Shown here: in pieces, positions 39,701-46,988 of the stretch
Layout of the letters: every line of letters begins with the position of its first letter
Numbering within the stretch: the stretch's first letter is position 1
Assembly (NCBI RefSeq): GCF_940677205.1
Contig: NZ_OW712331.1
Location: 558,001 to 622,000 of the forward strand
Direction of reading: 5' to 3'
From: [Clostridium] colinum
GTDB taxonomy: Bacteria; Bacillota; Clostridia; Lachnospirales; CAG-274
Length of the DNA: 64,000 nt
The notes under the pieces: model-generated
The model's input: only the letters and a program-made list of their open reading frames with translations
Databases searched by the model: none
What the model was told of the DNA's origin: nothing
Made by a program: the position numbers and the translations under genes

Positions 39701-41069
39701 AGAAGAGCTTTTTGGCACAGGATATGTGTTTAAAGCAGGAACTATAGGTACATTGGCAGACAAGACTGCATACGGTTATGTAAAAAAATATGCAGATGAA
39801 AGAAATATGAAAATAAGTGGTGCAGAGATAAATAGACTTGTAGAAGGGTGCGTTGGTATAAAAAGAACAACAGGACAACACCCAGGTGGGCTTATGGTTG
39901 TACCTAATACAAAAAGTATATATGATTTTTGCCCAGTACAAAGACCGGCAGATGACCCAACATCTAATGTTATAACTACTCATTTCGATTATCATTCTAT
40001 AAGTGGGCGTATATTAAAACTAGATTTATTAGGACACGACGTGCCAACAATTTTACGTATGTTAAAAGACTTTACAGGGTTTGACCCGCTTAACACACCT
40101 ATGGATGATAAAACAACTATGTCCTTATTTACTTCTCCTAATGCTTTAGGGGTAAGTGTTGAAGATATAGAATGTGATACAGGGTCTTTAGGTTTGCCAG
40201 AATTTGGTACACCTTTTGTTATACAAATGCTTATGGATACAAAGCCTAATAGTTTTTCAGACCTTGTTAAAATATCTGGACTTTCTCACGGTACAGATGT
40301 TTGGTTTAACAATGCTCAGGAGCTTATAAAAAACAATGTAGCTACTCTTAAAGAGGTTATACCAACAAGAGATGATATTATGGTTTATCTTATTTTAAAA
40401 GGAGTAGAAAATAAATTAGCTTTTACTATAATGGAATCTGTTAGAAAAGGTAAAGGTTTAACACCAGAATTTGAACAAGCTATGATAGAAAAAAATGTAC
40501 CAGATTGGTATATAGAGTCTTGTAAAAGAATAAAATATATGTTTCCTAAAGGGCACGCAGTAGCATATGTTACAAATGCTTTTAGAATGGGATATTTTAA
40601 AATAAACTATCCTTATGCATTTTATGCTAGCTTATTTTCTGTTAAAGTAGAAGATTTCGACTATGATTTAATGTGCTTTGGATTAGACAAAGTACAATTA
40701 GCTATAAAAGAGATACAAGCATTAGGAAAAGGAGCTACAACAAAAGAAAAAACAAAATTAGTTGTTTTAGAGCTTGTTAGAGAAATGTATAAAAGAGGAT
40801 TAAAATTTACAAAAATGGATTTATATAAGTCTAAAGGGTTTAAATTTGATGTTACAGAAGAGGGATTGTTGCCTCCTTTATGTTGCGTTCAAGGGCTTGG
40901 AGAGCAAGCTACGCAAAATATAGTAGAAGCTAGAGAAAATGGACTATTTGATACGGTTGAAAATCTTGTTGAACGTACTAAAATAAGTAAAACTGTTGTT
41001 GAAATATTAAAGCAAAATGGTGTTTTACAAGGTATGCCAGATACAAACCAACTTACATTATTTATGTAG
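36741..41069 (+). CDS. polC: DNA polymerase III alpha subunit, Gram-positive type (PolC)
   Basis: This 1442-residue replicative polymerase has built-in proofreading. Order: N-terminal region (1-200), OB-fold (about 235-320), PHP domain split by the exonuclease (HLHTQMSKMDG near 337), 3'-5' exonuclease (VIFDLETTGL near 425, HNAKFDMGFI, HHRAVDDAEATA), then the catalytic core with a four-Cys zinc motif (CKNCKYSDFD and CPVCGTM) and PDIDLNFSGE carrying active-site Asp residues. Start is TTG at 36741 with SD GGAGTG. It ends the uppS-to-polC run, a conserved Firmicute order; rimP-nusA do not follow here. Confidence 0.97.
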   Translation: MEDKKFSNVFSKIKLSANVKTVLKNTIVSNIKINSSRALAEIFLQSDKVVNENCLKDFEEDIFENFKFLKEVNIYLKYNLDDLTLQQKVEKIWDNIVKVIKVKSPICFPIFKEATFNIEENILNINLYKRGAFIFKAKKIDTIIEEVIKDRFDINVFVKFIDVNTNINSAKEKNDELKELIAKALENTNTQNTHQVSQQDKYPDINKFRRVKRLSLKIKDTIEEEVKEIKNSVIDGEIITIKGKIFGLDITETKKGKYIVKVDITDMTDSISFKFFTEPEDFKEDYSDIVKKGNFVVVKGEIRYDEYMKELILSPMEICKSNPPEPKMDNSPVKRVELHLHTQMSKMDGVTSVKDIIKRASEWGHKAVAITDHGVVQAFPDAMDIAKKLNIKVLYGVEAYLVDDLSNVVEHSKNQSLLDEYVIFDLETTGLNREYNKIIEIGAVKVKNGQIIDRFSTFINPHENLSKEIVNLTNITDDMLVEAPEESEMLPKFFEFFGNSVLVAHNAKFDMGFIKKWAERNGKIVKNTVLDTVGLSRTIFPDMAKHTLNVIAKKLDISLENHHRAVDDAEATANIFIKFTEILKKEYNINNLDGVNELARTNIDVKKLRPNHAIILVKNQKGLRNLYELISKSNLEYFFRDPRIPKSEFLKLREGLIIGTACENGEFYQAVLNNADEDEIEKLANFYDYFEIQPIGNNEFLIENEKVSNINSVEDLQNINKKIIDYGKKYNKLVVATCDVHFLDKDDDYFRKIIMASKGFKDCDNQPPLYFRTTEEMLEEFEYLGKDLAYEVVVKNTNIIADMIEHILPIPDGTFPPEIEGSDKELTDITMKKAKSIYGEDLPKIVRDRLERELNSIIKNGFAVLYIIAQKIVWNSNDNGYIVGSRGSVGSSFAATMAGITEVNPLSPHYFCKNCKYSDFDSEEVLAYAGNSGWDLPDKVCPVCGTMLSKDGHDIPFETFLGFEGDKEPDIDLNFSGEFQAQAHQYTEELFGTGYVFKAGTIGTLADKTAYGYVKKYADERNMKISGAEINRLVEGCVGIKRTTGQHPGGLMVVPNTKSIYDFCPVQRPADDPTSNVITTHFDYHSISGRILKLDLLGHDVPTILRMLKDFTGFDPLNTPMDDKTTMSLFTSPNALGVSVEDIECDTGSLGLPEFGTPFVIQMLMDTKPNSFSDLVKISGLSHGTDVWFNNAQELIKNNVATLKEVIPTRDDIMVYLILKGVENKLAFTIMESVRKGKGLTPEFEQAMIEKNVPDWYIESCKRIKYMFPKGHAVAYVTNAFRMGYFKINYPYAFYASLFSVKVEDFDYDLMCFGLDKVQLAIKEIQALGKGATTKEKTKLVVLELVREMYKRGLKFTKMDLYKSKGFKFDVTEEGLLPPLCCVQGLGEQATQNIVEARENGLFDTVENLVERTKISKTVVEILKQNGVLQGMPDTNQLTLFM

Positions 41070-41093
41070 TTAATTTTATAGATGTTTATTTTG

Positions 41094-41122
41094 AGGCTAT
41101 ATGACTTTATCTATAGCCTTTT
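41094..41122 (+). terminator. Terminator after polC
   Basis: AGGCTATA (41094-41101) pairs with TATAGCCT (41112-41119) across a 10-nt loop, followed by a short T run. The stem is modest. Confidence 0.6.
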
Positions 41123-41239
41123 AAAAATATAAAATTTGAATAAACTATATAAAAAATATTATTTTCACATACAATTATTTAATAATATTTTTTGATATAA
41201 AATTTTTACTATTTTTTTAAAAATAAACATTTATTACTA

Positions 41240-41268
41240 TTGATAATATTTGGAAAAAATGGTATTAT
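41240..41268 (+). promoter_or_regulatory. Predicted promoter of the 5'-nucleotidase gene
   Basis: TTGATA (41240-41245), 17 bp, TATTAT (41263-41268), 36 bp before the ATG at 41305. Confidence 0.45.
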
Positions 41269-41304
41269 TTAGGTGTAAATATTTTTTATAAAAGGAGAGA
41301 TATT

Positions 41305-43137
41305 ATGCTTAAAAAATTTTTATCAATTTTAACAGTAATTACTGTACTTGTTAGTTCATTAACTTTTAATGTATTTGCAAATACTATAAAAGATGATGAA
41401 ATAACGATACGACTTTTAGCAACTAGTGATATTCATAACAAATTTTATCCTTATGAATATGCTACAAATATGGAGAGTAAACATGGTAGCTTAGCTCAAA
41501 TAGCGACTGTTATTAAAGAATTAAAAACAGAAAATACTATTGTTATTGATGCTGGAGATACTATACAAGGAAATTATTCTGAGTTATTTTTAGATGAAGA
41601 GATTGTACCTACAATAGCAGGAATGAATGCTATTGGATATGACATATGGACTTTAGGTAATCACGAATTTAACTATGGAATGGATTTTTTAGAAAAAGTA
41701 ATGAAAACATCTAAGGCTAAAATTTTAACAGGTAATGTTTATAGACCAGATGAAACAGCTTTAGCAGATGATTATACTATAATAGAAAAAAATGGTATTA
41801 AAATTGGTATAATAGGTATGGTTACACCTAATATTACAAGATGGGATGCTGAAAAGCTTATAGGATATAAAGTTACAGACCCATTAGAAGAAATAAATAA
41901 AGCTGTAGAAGAACTTAAAGGTAAAGTAGATATTATAGTTTCTGTAAACCATATGGGCGAAAGTAATGAATATAATGTTAAAAATTCTGGTGTAGATGAC
42001 ATAGCTAAAAGTTCTAAAGATATAGATGTTATTATAGCAGCACATGAGCATAAGGCAGTAAAAGGTAAATTATTAAATGATATTTTAATAGTTGAAAATA
42101 AAAATGCTGGAGAAACTATTGCTCAAATTGATATCACTCTAAAAAAAGATACAAATGGTAAATATAAAATTATAGATAGAAAATCAAAACTTATTGATGT
42201 TTCAAAATATGAACCAGATAAAGAGGTTTTAAAAGTTTTAGAAAGATATGACCAAAAAGCTAAAAAAGATGCAAACACTATAATAGGTAAACTTGAATGT
42301 GGAGACCTTGTACCTAAAAATGAAATTAAAGGTATCGCTCAAGCATATATACAAGATACGGCTCTTATAGATTTTATTAATGAAGTACAATTATATTATT
42401 CTGGAGCAGATATATCTGCCGCAGCTTTACTTAGCACTAATGCTAATATGAAACAAGGAGATATTAAAAAAAGTGATACTTCTTTAATATATAAATACCC
42501 TAATACATTATATGTAGTTGAGATGACAGGTAAACAACTTAAACAATATATGGAATGGAATGCATCTTATTTTAACCAATATAAAGACGGAGATTTAACT
42601 ATATCTTTTAAACCAGATAGCAGAGGGTATTGGTATGATATGTTTACTGGTATAAACTATGAAATTAATATATCAAAAGAAGTTGGTAATAGAATAGAAA
42701 ATCTTACTAAAGCAGATGGAACACCAGTTAAAGATACAGATGTATTTAAAGTTGCATTAAATAATTATAGAGCTAATAGTCATATTTTATCAGATGTTAT
42801 TTTTAAAGATGGGGACAAGCCTAAATTATTACAAATAGACGTTAGAGGAGATATAGGCGGAGTTCGTGAGCTTATAGGAGATTATATCCAAAATGTAAAA
42901 AAAGGTAAAATAACAAATAAGGTAGATAATAACTGGAAAATAACAGGTATTAACTGGGATAAAGAGCTTCATGAAAAAGCTAAAGAACAAATTAATTCTG
43001 GAAAAATAAAATTAGCAAAATATAATAGTAAATCTATTACTGTTAACGATTTAGTTGATGAAAAAAATAAGCATAATAATATAAGAGAAAATAATAACAC
43101 AAAAATTGTTAATAAAAAAGTTAAAAAAGTAGCATAA
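41305..43137 (+). CDS. Secreted bifunctional metallophosphatase/5'-nucleotidase
   Basis: This 610-residue protein has a signal peptide (about 1-25, ending VFA-NT). The metallophosphatase domain carries LATSDIHNK, DAGDTIQGN, GNHEFNYG, VNHMGES and AAHEHK, matching the five metal-binding blocks of the UshA/CpdB/YfkN group, although the last block is AHEH rather than the usual GHxH. The C-terminal 5'-nucleotidase domain (about 340-550) binds the nucleotide base. It likely hydrolyses extracellular nucleotides or 2',3'-cyclic nucleotides for phosphate or nucleoside salvage. No LPXTG anchor or SLH repeat follows, and the C-terminus is Lys/Asn-rich, so it is probably released or bound to the wall by charge. 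Confidence 0.92.
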   Translation: MLKKFLSILTVITVLVSSLTFNVFANTIKDDEITIRLLATSDIHNKFYPYEYATNMESKHGSLAQIATVIKELKTENTIVIDAGDTIQGNYSELFLDEEIVPTIAGMNAIGYDIWTLGNHEFNYGMDFLEKVMKTSKAKILTGNVYRPDETALADDYTIIEKNGIKIGIIGMVTPNITRWDAEKLIGYKVTDPLEEINKAVEELKGKVDIIVSVNHMGESNEYNVKNSGVDDIAKSSKDIDVIIAAHEHKAVKGKLLNDILIVENKNAGETIAQIDITLKKDTNGKYKIIDRKSKLIDVSKYEPDKEVLKVLERYDQKAKKDANTIIGKLECGDLVPKNEIKGIAQAYIQDTALIDFINEVQLYYSGADISAAALLSTNANMKQGDIKKSDTSLIYKYPNTLYVVEMTGKQLKQYMEWNASYFNQYKDGDLTISFKPDSRGYWYDMFTGINYEINISKEVGNRIENLTKADGTPVKDTDVFKVALNNYRANSHILSDVIFKDGDKPKLLQIDVRGDIGGVRELIGDYIQNVKKGKITNKVDNNWKITGINWDKELHEKAKEQINSGKIKLAKYNSKSITVNDLVDEKNKHNNIRENNNTKIVNKKVKKVA

Positions 43138-43150
43138 AATAAAAATTTAT

Positions 43151-43191
43151 AAGTTGTACACTATTAATTAAATAGTGTACAACTTTTTTTT
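43151..43191 (+). terminator. Strong Rho-independent terminator after the 5'-nucleotidase gene
   Basis: Arms at 43151-43165 and 43171-43185 (AAGTTGTACACTATT and its complement) give a perfect 15-bp stem with a 5-nt loop and eight T. Confidence 0.93.
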
Positions 43192-43222
43192 ATGTTTACA
43201 TTAATTAACTTTAAAATAATTA

Positions 43223-43251
43223 TTGACAAAAAAATTTGCATGAACTATAAT
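43223..43251 (+). promoter_or_regulatory. Consensus sigma-A promoter of the ytrA-like operon
   Basis: A perfect TTGACA (43223-43228), 17-bp spacer, and perfect TATAAT (43246-43251). It is the strongest promoter match in the window and is overlapped by an inverted repeat. Confidence 0.9.
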
Positions 43252-43283
43252 AAGTGTATCAATACAACTAATACACTTATTAT
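43247..43283. promoter_or_regulatory. Operator-like inverted repeat for the YtrA-type repressor
   Basis: ATAATAAGTGTAT (43247-43259) and ATACACTTATTAT (43271-43283) form a perfect 13-bp inverted repeat with an 11-bp spacer. It overlaps the -10 and start site and ends 15 bp before the GntR gene. GTGTA...TACAC cores are typical of YtrA-subfamily operators, so autorepression is the likely role. Confidence 0.8.
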
Positions 43284-43298
43284 GAAAGGAGGTAAATT

Positions 43299-43649
43299 AT
43301 GTTTAATATAGATTTTAGAAATCCTAAACCTATTTATGAACAATTAACAGAAAGTATAGAGAAATTGGCTATAAAAGGTGTTTTAAAGCCAGATGAACAG
43401 CTACCAAGCGTTAGACAGTTAGCTATGGAGCTTTCTATAAATCCTAATACTATACAACGAGCATATAGTTTGCTAGAAAGTAAAGGCATAACTTATTCAA
43501 TAAAAGGCAGAGGTAGCTTTATATCACCAAATTGTATAGACTGTATAAAAAATAAGCTTGAATTTATAAGAGATGATATAAAAAGGCTTATAGAAGAAGC
43601 TAGAGATATAGGAGCAACAGATGAGCTTATTTTAAGTTGGCTTAAATGA
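43299..43649 (+). CDS. ytrA: GntR-family repressor, YtrA subfamily
   Basis: This 116-residue protein has an N-terminal winged-helix domain (about 10-78) with PIYEQLTESIEKL, LKPDEQLPSVRQLAMELSIN, PNTIQRAYSLLESKG and GRGSFI, all canonical for GntR. A short helical C-terminus of about 40 residues, too small for the usual ligand domain, marks the YtrA subfamily. In Bacillus, YtrA represses its own ABC transporter operon and is relieved by certain wall-active antibiotics. Here it is first in an operon with an ABC ATPase and permease and sits behind a consensus promoter overlapped by a perfect inverted repeat. Confidence 0.92.
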   Translation: MFNIDFRNPKPIYEQLTESIEKLAIKGVLKPDEQLPSVRQLAMELSINPNTIQRAYSLLESKGITYSIKGRGSFISPNCIDCIKNKLEFIRDDIKRLIEEARDIGATDELILSWLK

Positions 43650-43662
43650 AAGGAGAGTATAT

Positions 43663-44562
43663 ATGATAGAGGCAGTAAATGTAACAAAAAAATTTGACAA
43701 TATAATAGCTGTTGATAATGTATCTGCAACAATAAAAAATGGAAGTGTTTTTGGGCTTATTGGTACAAACGGTGCTGGTAAATCTACATTTTTAAGAATG
43801 GCATCTGGAATATTAAAACCAGATAGTGGAAATATAAAAATAGATAATGAAGAAATATTTGATAATATAGGAGTAAAAAATAAGTTTTTTTATATATCTG
43901 ATGAACAATTTTTCTTTAATAATGCTACTCCAGAAGATATGAAAAATTATTATCAAACAATATATGAAAACTTTGATATTGAAAGATATAAAAAACTTAT
44001 GAAAGATTTTAGTCTTGATAGAAATAGAAAAATAAAAACATTTTCAAAGGGAATGAAAAAACAAATATCGGTTATATGTGGTTTATGTTCAAAAACGGAT
44101 TATCTTTTTTGTGATGAAACATTTGATGGGTTAGATCCAGTTGTTAGGCAAGCAGTAAAAAGCCTTTTTGCACAAGATATAGATGAAAGAAACCTAACAC
44201 CTGTTATAGCATCTCATAACCTTAGAGAATTAGAAGATATATGTGACAACATAGGACTTTTGCACAGGGGAGGTATGATATTATCAAAAGATTTAGAAGA
44301 GTTAAAATTAGATATACATAAAGTTCAAATTGTTTTTAAAGAAACTATTACAACTGAAATATTTGAGAAATTGGATATAATTAAAACAGAAACTAGAGGA
44401 TCTTTAAATGTAATTACTATAAGAGGTAATAAAGAATATGTAAATAAATATTTAGAAAGTTTACAACCAATATTTTTTGAAATGTTACCATTATCTTTAG
44501 AGGAAATATTTATAGTAGAAACGGAGGAAAAAGGATATGATATCAAATCACTTATCATCTAA
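43663..44562 (+). CDS. ABC transporter ATP-binding protein (YtrB-like)
   Basis: This 299-residue ATPase has Walker A GTNGAGKST (about 35-43), signature FSKGMKKQ, Walker B LFCDETFDGLDP and the switch His in SHNLRELED. The signature form FSKGMKK is common in ABC exporters linked to YtrA-type regulators. It follows the repressor by 13 bp, with SD GGAGAG, and its last 26 bases overlap the permease gene, showing tight coupling. It powers the membrane protein downstream. Substrate unknown; by analogy, export of or resistance to wall-active compounds. Confidence 0.92.
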   Translation: MIEAVNVTKKFDNIIAVDNVSATIKNGSVFGLIGTNGAGKSTFLRMASGILKPDSGNIKIDNEEIFDNIGVKNKFFYISDEQFFFNNATPEDMKNYYQTIYENFDIERYKKLMKDFSLDRNRKIKTFSKGMKKQISVICGLCSKTDYLFCDETFDGLDPVVRQAVKSLFAQDIDERNLTPVIASHNLRELEDICDNIGLLHRGGMILSKDLEELKLDIHKVQIVFKETITTEIFEKLDIIKTETRGSLNVITIRGNKEYVNKYLESLQPIFFEMLPLSLEEIFIVETEEKGYDIKSLII

Positions 44563-46285
44563 TTTTAAAGTATTTAAACAAGAATATAAAAATTATATAT
44601 GGGCTAGTGCTTTGACCATCATGATGTTTATTTTTGTTAAAATAGTAGTACCTTTATTAAATTTTTCTAATTATTTAACTATAAAAAATGTAGATAATGA
44701 ACGATTTATGGAAAAATTATTAACATTAAATGATTATTTAATCGGAGAGTATATGCTAAATAAAATGATAATTATTTTATTAGCAATAATTTTAGCTATA
44801 TCTATATTTTCATATTTACATAATAGAAAACAGGTAGATTTCTATCATTCTTTACCTATATCAAGAAATAGTTTATTTTTTATAAAATATTTACTAGGTA
44901 TTGTAATAGTAGTGCCTATAATCATAATATCCAATATTGTGTTATATGGAATTTTAAAAATAATTTTAGGGGAAAATTTATTACAATTTAGATATGTTTT
45001 AAAATTTATATCTTTTGACATACTATTTTTTATTACTATATATTCTATTACAGTATTTTCTAGTATTATATGTGGAAGTACAATAGCATCATTAATGCTT
45101 ACATTTATATTAATAAATATATTTTCTATAGTAGTAGTTGTTGTAGATGGTTTATCTCAAATAGTTTTTAAAAATTTAATAGATTTAAGTTATTTATTTG
45201 AGTATACAGTTAAATATAATCCAGTACTATGTTATTTTAGTTTAATAGACAGTATAAATCATACATCTATGTATAATATAAATTTTGGAAAAATAGATAT
45301 ATTTATTACGTATATTATAATAACATTAGTAATAATTATTATAAGCTTAATATTATTTAAAGCTAGAAAAAGTGAAAAATCTAATACTTGTATAGCCTTT
45401 AAATATGCTAAAACTATAATAAAATATTTTATAGTATGTGTTGGATCTATATTAACAGGGATGCTTTTCTATTTAATATCTGAAAATAGCTTATTATTAT
45501 ATTTAGGTATTGTAATGGGTTGTATTATTTTACATTGCATAGTAGAGATTATATATGATTTTGATTTTAGAGCAATATTTAAAAATTGGTATAGTATAAT
45601 ATGTTGTGCTATTATATGTTTAGTTATAATTTTTTCATATAAATTTGATATATTTAAAAGAGAAGATTATGTTCCAGATATAGAAAAGATATCTAATGTA
45701 TCTATTATGATAAATGCTAATAATGTATTAAATAATGAATTAAATAATATACAAGATGAAGATATTATAAAAAATATAAATGATTTACACAAAATATTTA
45801 TTAATAAAAAAAATAATAATAATAATAATAATAATAAAGTAGAAGATACTTATAATTTTAATATTACATACAAATTAAGAAATGGTAAAATATTATGCAG
45901 AAATATTAATTTTAGTTATTCAGATTATGAAGCTACAAATATATTAAAAAATATTTTAAATAATAAAAAATATATTAAAGAATTTGCTAATATTTTATAT
46001 AAGGATATAGCAAATAATGATATTAACTTCAAATTATATAATAAAAATTTTAACATTTATAATTTAGAAGAATTTAATAATATAGATAAAAAATATTTAA
46101 TAAAGGTATTAAAAAAGGATATTGAAGAAAGTGGTATTTTTATTTTGCCAGAAGATATTATTTTTAACTTAAATATAAATGTAAATAGTTGGAATTATGG
46201 TTTAGAAAGAAATTATTATAATTTAGGTATAAGTAATAAATATAAAAATACATTAGATTATTTATCTAAATTAGGAATAAAGTAA
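44537..46285 (+). CDS. ABC transporter permease with extracytoplasmic C-terminal domain
   Basis: This 582-residue membrane protein has about eight hydrophobic segments between residues 18 and 375 (several rich in Ile), then a C-terminal soluble region of about 200 residues that should lie outside the cell. The phrase KQVDFYHSLPISRNSLFFIKYLLG matches the ABC-2/YtrC-type permeases. A run of eight Asn (residues 426-433) comes from a perfect AAT microsatellite. It starts within the ATPase gene (SD GGAGG at the end of that gene). It forms the channel for the ATPase; the substrate cannot be read from the sequence. Confidence 0.85.
   Translation: MISNHLSSNFKVFKQEYKNYIWASALTIMMFIFVKIVVPLLNFSNYLTIKNVDNERFMEKLLTLNDYLIGEYMLNKMIIILLAIILAISIFSYLHNRKQVDFYHSLPISRNSLFFIKYLLGIVIVVPIIIISNIVLYGILKIILGENLLQFRYVLKFISFDILFFITIYSITVFSSIICGSTIASLMLTFILINIFSIVVVVVDGLSQIVFKNLIDLSYLFEYTVKYNPVLCYFSLIDSINHTSMYNINFGKIDIFITYIIITLVIIIISLILFKARKSEKSNTCIAFKYAKTIIKYFIVCVGSILTGMLFYLISENSLLLYLGIVMGCIILHCIVEIIYDFDFRAIFKNWYSIICCAIICLVIIFSYKFDIFKREDYVPDIEKISNVSIMINANNVLNNELNNIQDEDIIKNINDLHKIFINKKNNNNNNNNKVEDTYNFNITYKLRNGKILCRNINFSYSDYEATNILKNILNNKKYIKEFANILYKDIANNDINFKLYNKNFNIYNLEEFNNIDKKYLIKVLKKDIEESGIFILPEDIIFNLNINVNSWNYGLERNYYNLGISNKYKNTLDYLSKLGIK
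45812..45835 (+). repeat. AAT trinucleotide microsatellite (8 units) inside the permease gene
   Basis: Eight perfect AAT units lie in frame and encode eight Asn in the predicted extracytoplasmic domain. Unit loss or gain would change Asn number but not the frame. Confidence 0.9.
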
Positions 46286-46314
46286 ACTATATTTAAAGAA
46301 TTTATACAAAATAT

Positions 46315-46343
46315 TTGATATAACAATACTTATATGTTAATAT
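46315..46343 (+). promoter_or_regulatory. Predicted promoter of the DUF1836 gene
   Basis: TTGATA (46315-46320), 17 bp, TAATAT (46338-46343), 23 bp before the ATG at 46367. Confidence 0.45.
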
Positions 46344-46366
46344 AGTTAATTATGGAGGTATTGAAT

Positions 46367-46900
46367 ATGAAAAATGATGAAATATTAAATATTTTGAAAG
46401 AATATTTAGACATAGAAGACATAGATCTAGATAAAATCCCTAATATAGATTTATATATAGACCAAGTAACAACTTTTTTAGAATATAATCTTGAAAAATA
46501 TAAAAGAGATAAAGACCAAAAAATAATTACTAAAACAATGATAAATAACTATGCAAAAGATAAAATATTGTTATCACCAGTTAAAAAAAAGTATAATAAA
46601 AAACAATTAATATCATTAATATTAATTTATCATTTAAAATCTATAATGTCTATAACAGATATTGGTTTAATATTAAAAGATAGCCAAGAAAATATAGAAG
46701 AAATATATAAACAATTTTTAATATATAAAGAAAAATCTAATGAAGAATTTTATAAAAATATAGAAAATTTTTTAGAAAATATGCAAGAAAATAAAGATAT
46801 AAGTATAGATTTAATAGTATTTTTAATAAATATTATTAATGAAGCTAATCAAAGAAAATATTTGGCAGAAAAAATTATAGATTTATATTTAAAAAAATAA
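46367..46900 (+). CDS. DUF1836 family protein
   Basis: This 177-residue soluble protein contains the DUF1836 signature: IPNIDLYIDQVTTFLEYNL, then IITKTMINNYAKDKILLSPVKKKYNKKQLISLILIYHLKSIMSI in family-typical form. The block TKTMINNYAK followed by VKKKY resembles a helix-turn-helix of MerR type, so a DNA-binding role has been suggested but is not shown. I start at ATG 46367, since the in-frame ATG at 46352 is inside the SD (ATGGAGGT). It lies between the ytrA-like operon and pgcA with its own likely promoter. Confidence 0.88.
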   Translation: MKNDEILNILKEYLDIEDIDLDKIPNIDLYIDQVTTFLEYNLEKYKRDKDQKIITKTMINNYAKDKILLSPVKKKYNKKQLISLILIYHLKSIMSITDIGLILKDSQENIEEIYKQFLIYKEKSNEEFYKNIENFLENMQENKDISIDLIVFLINIINEANQRKYLAEKIIDLYLKK

Positions 46901-46920
46901 AATTTATATAAAATAATAAC

Positions 46921-46949
46921 TTGTATAATTTGTATATTACATATATAAT
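46921..46949 (+). promoter_or_regulatory. Predicted promoter of pgcA
   Basis: TTGTAT (46921-46926), 17 bp, perfect TATAAT (46944-46949), 39 bp before the ATG at 46989. Confidence 0.5.
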
Positions 46950-46988
46950 AAAAATATATAGATTATATGTATTTTATGGAGGTAAAAT

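Noticed and set aside
39666-39995. Cys- and Tyr-rich 109-codon frame antisense to polC
   Set aside because: Composition is that of a reverse-complement shadow of polC, with no start signals of its own.
45812-45835. AAT repeat as an on/off phase-variation switch
   Set aside because: The unit is three bases and in frame, so slippage cannot turn the gene off.
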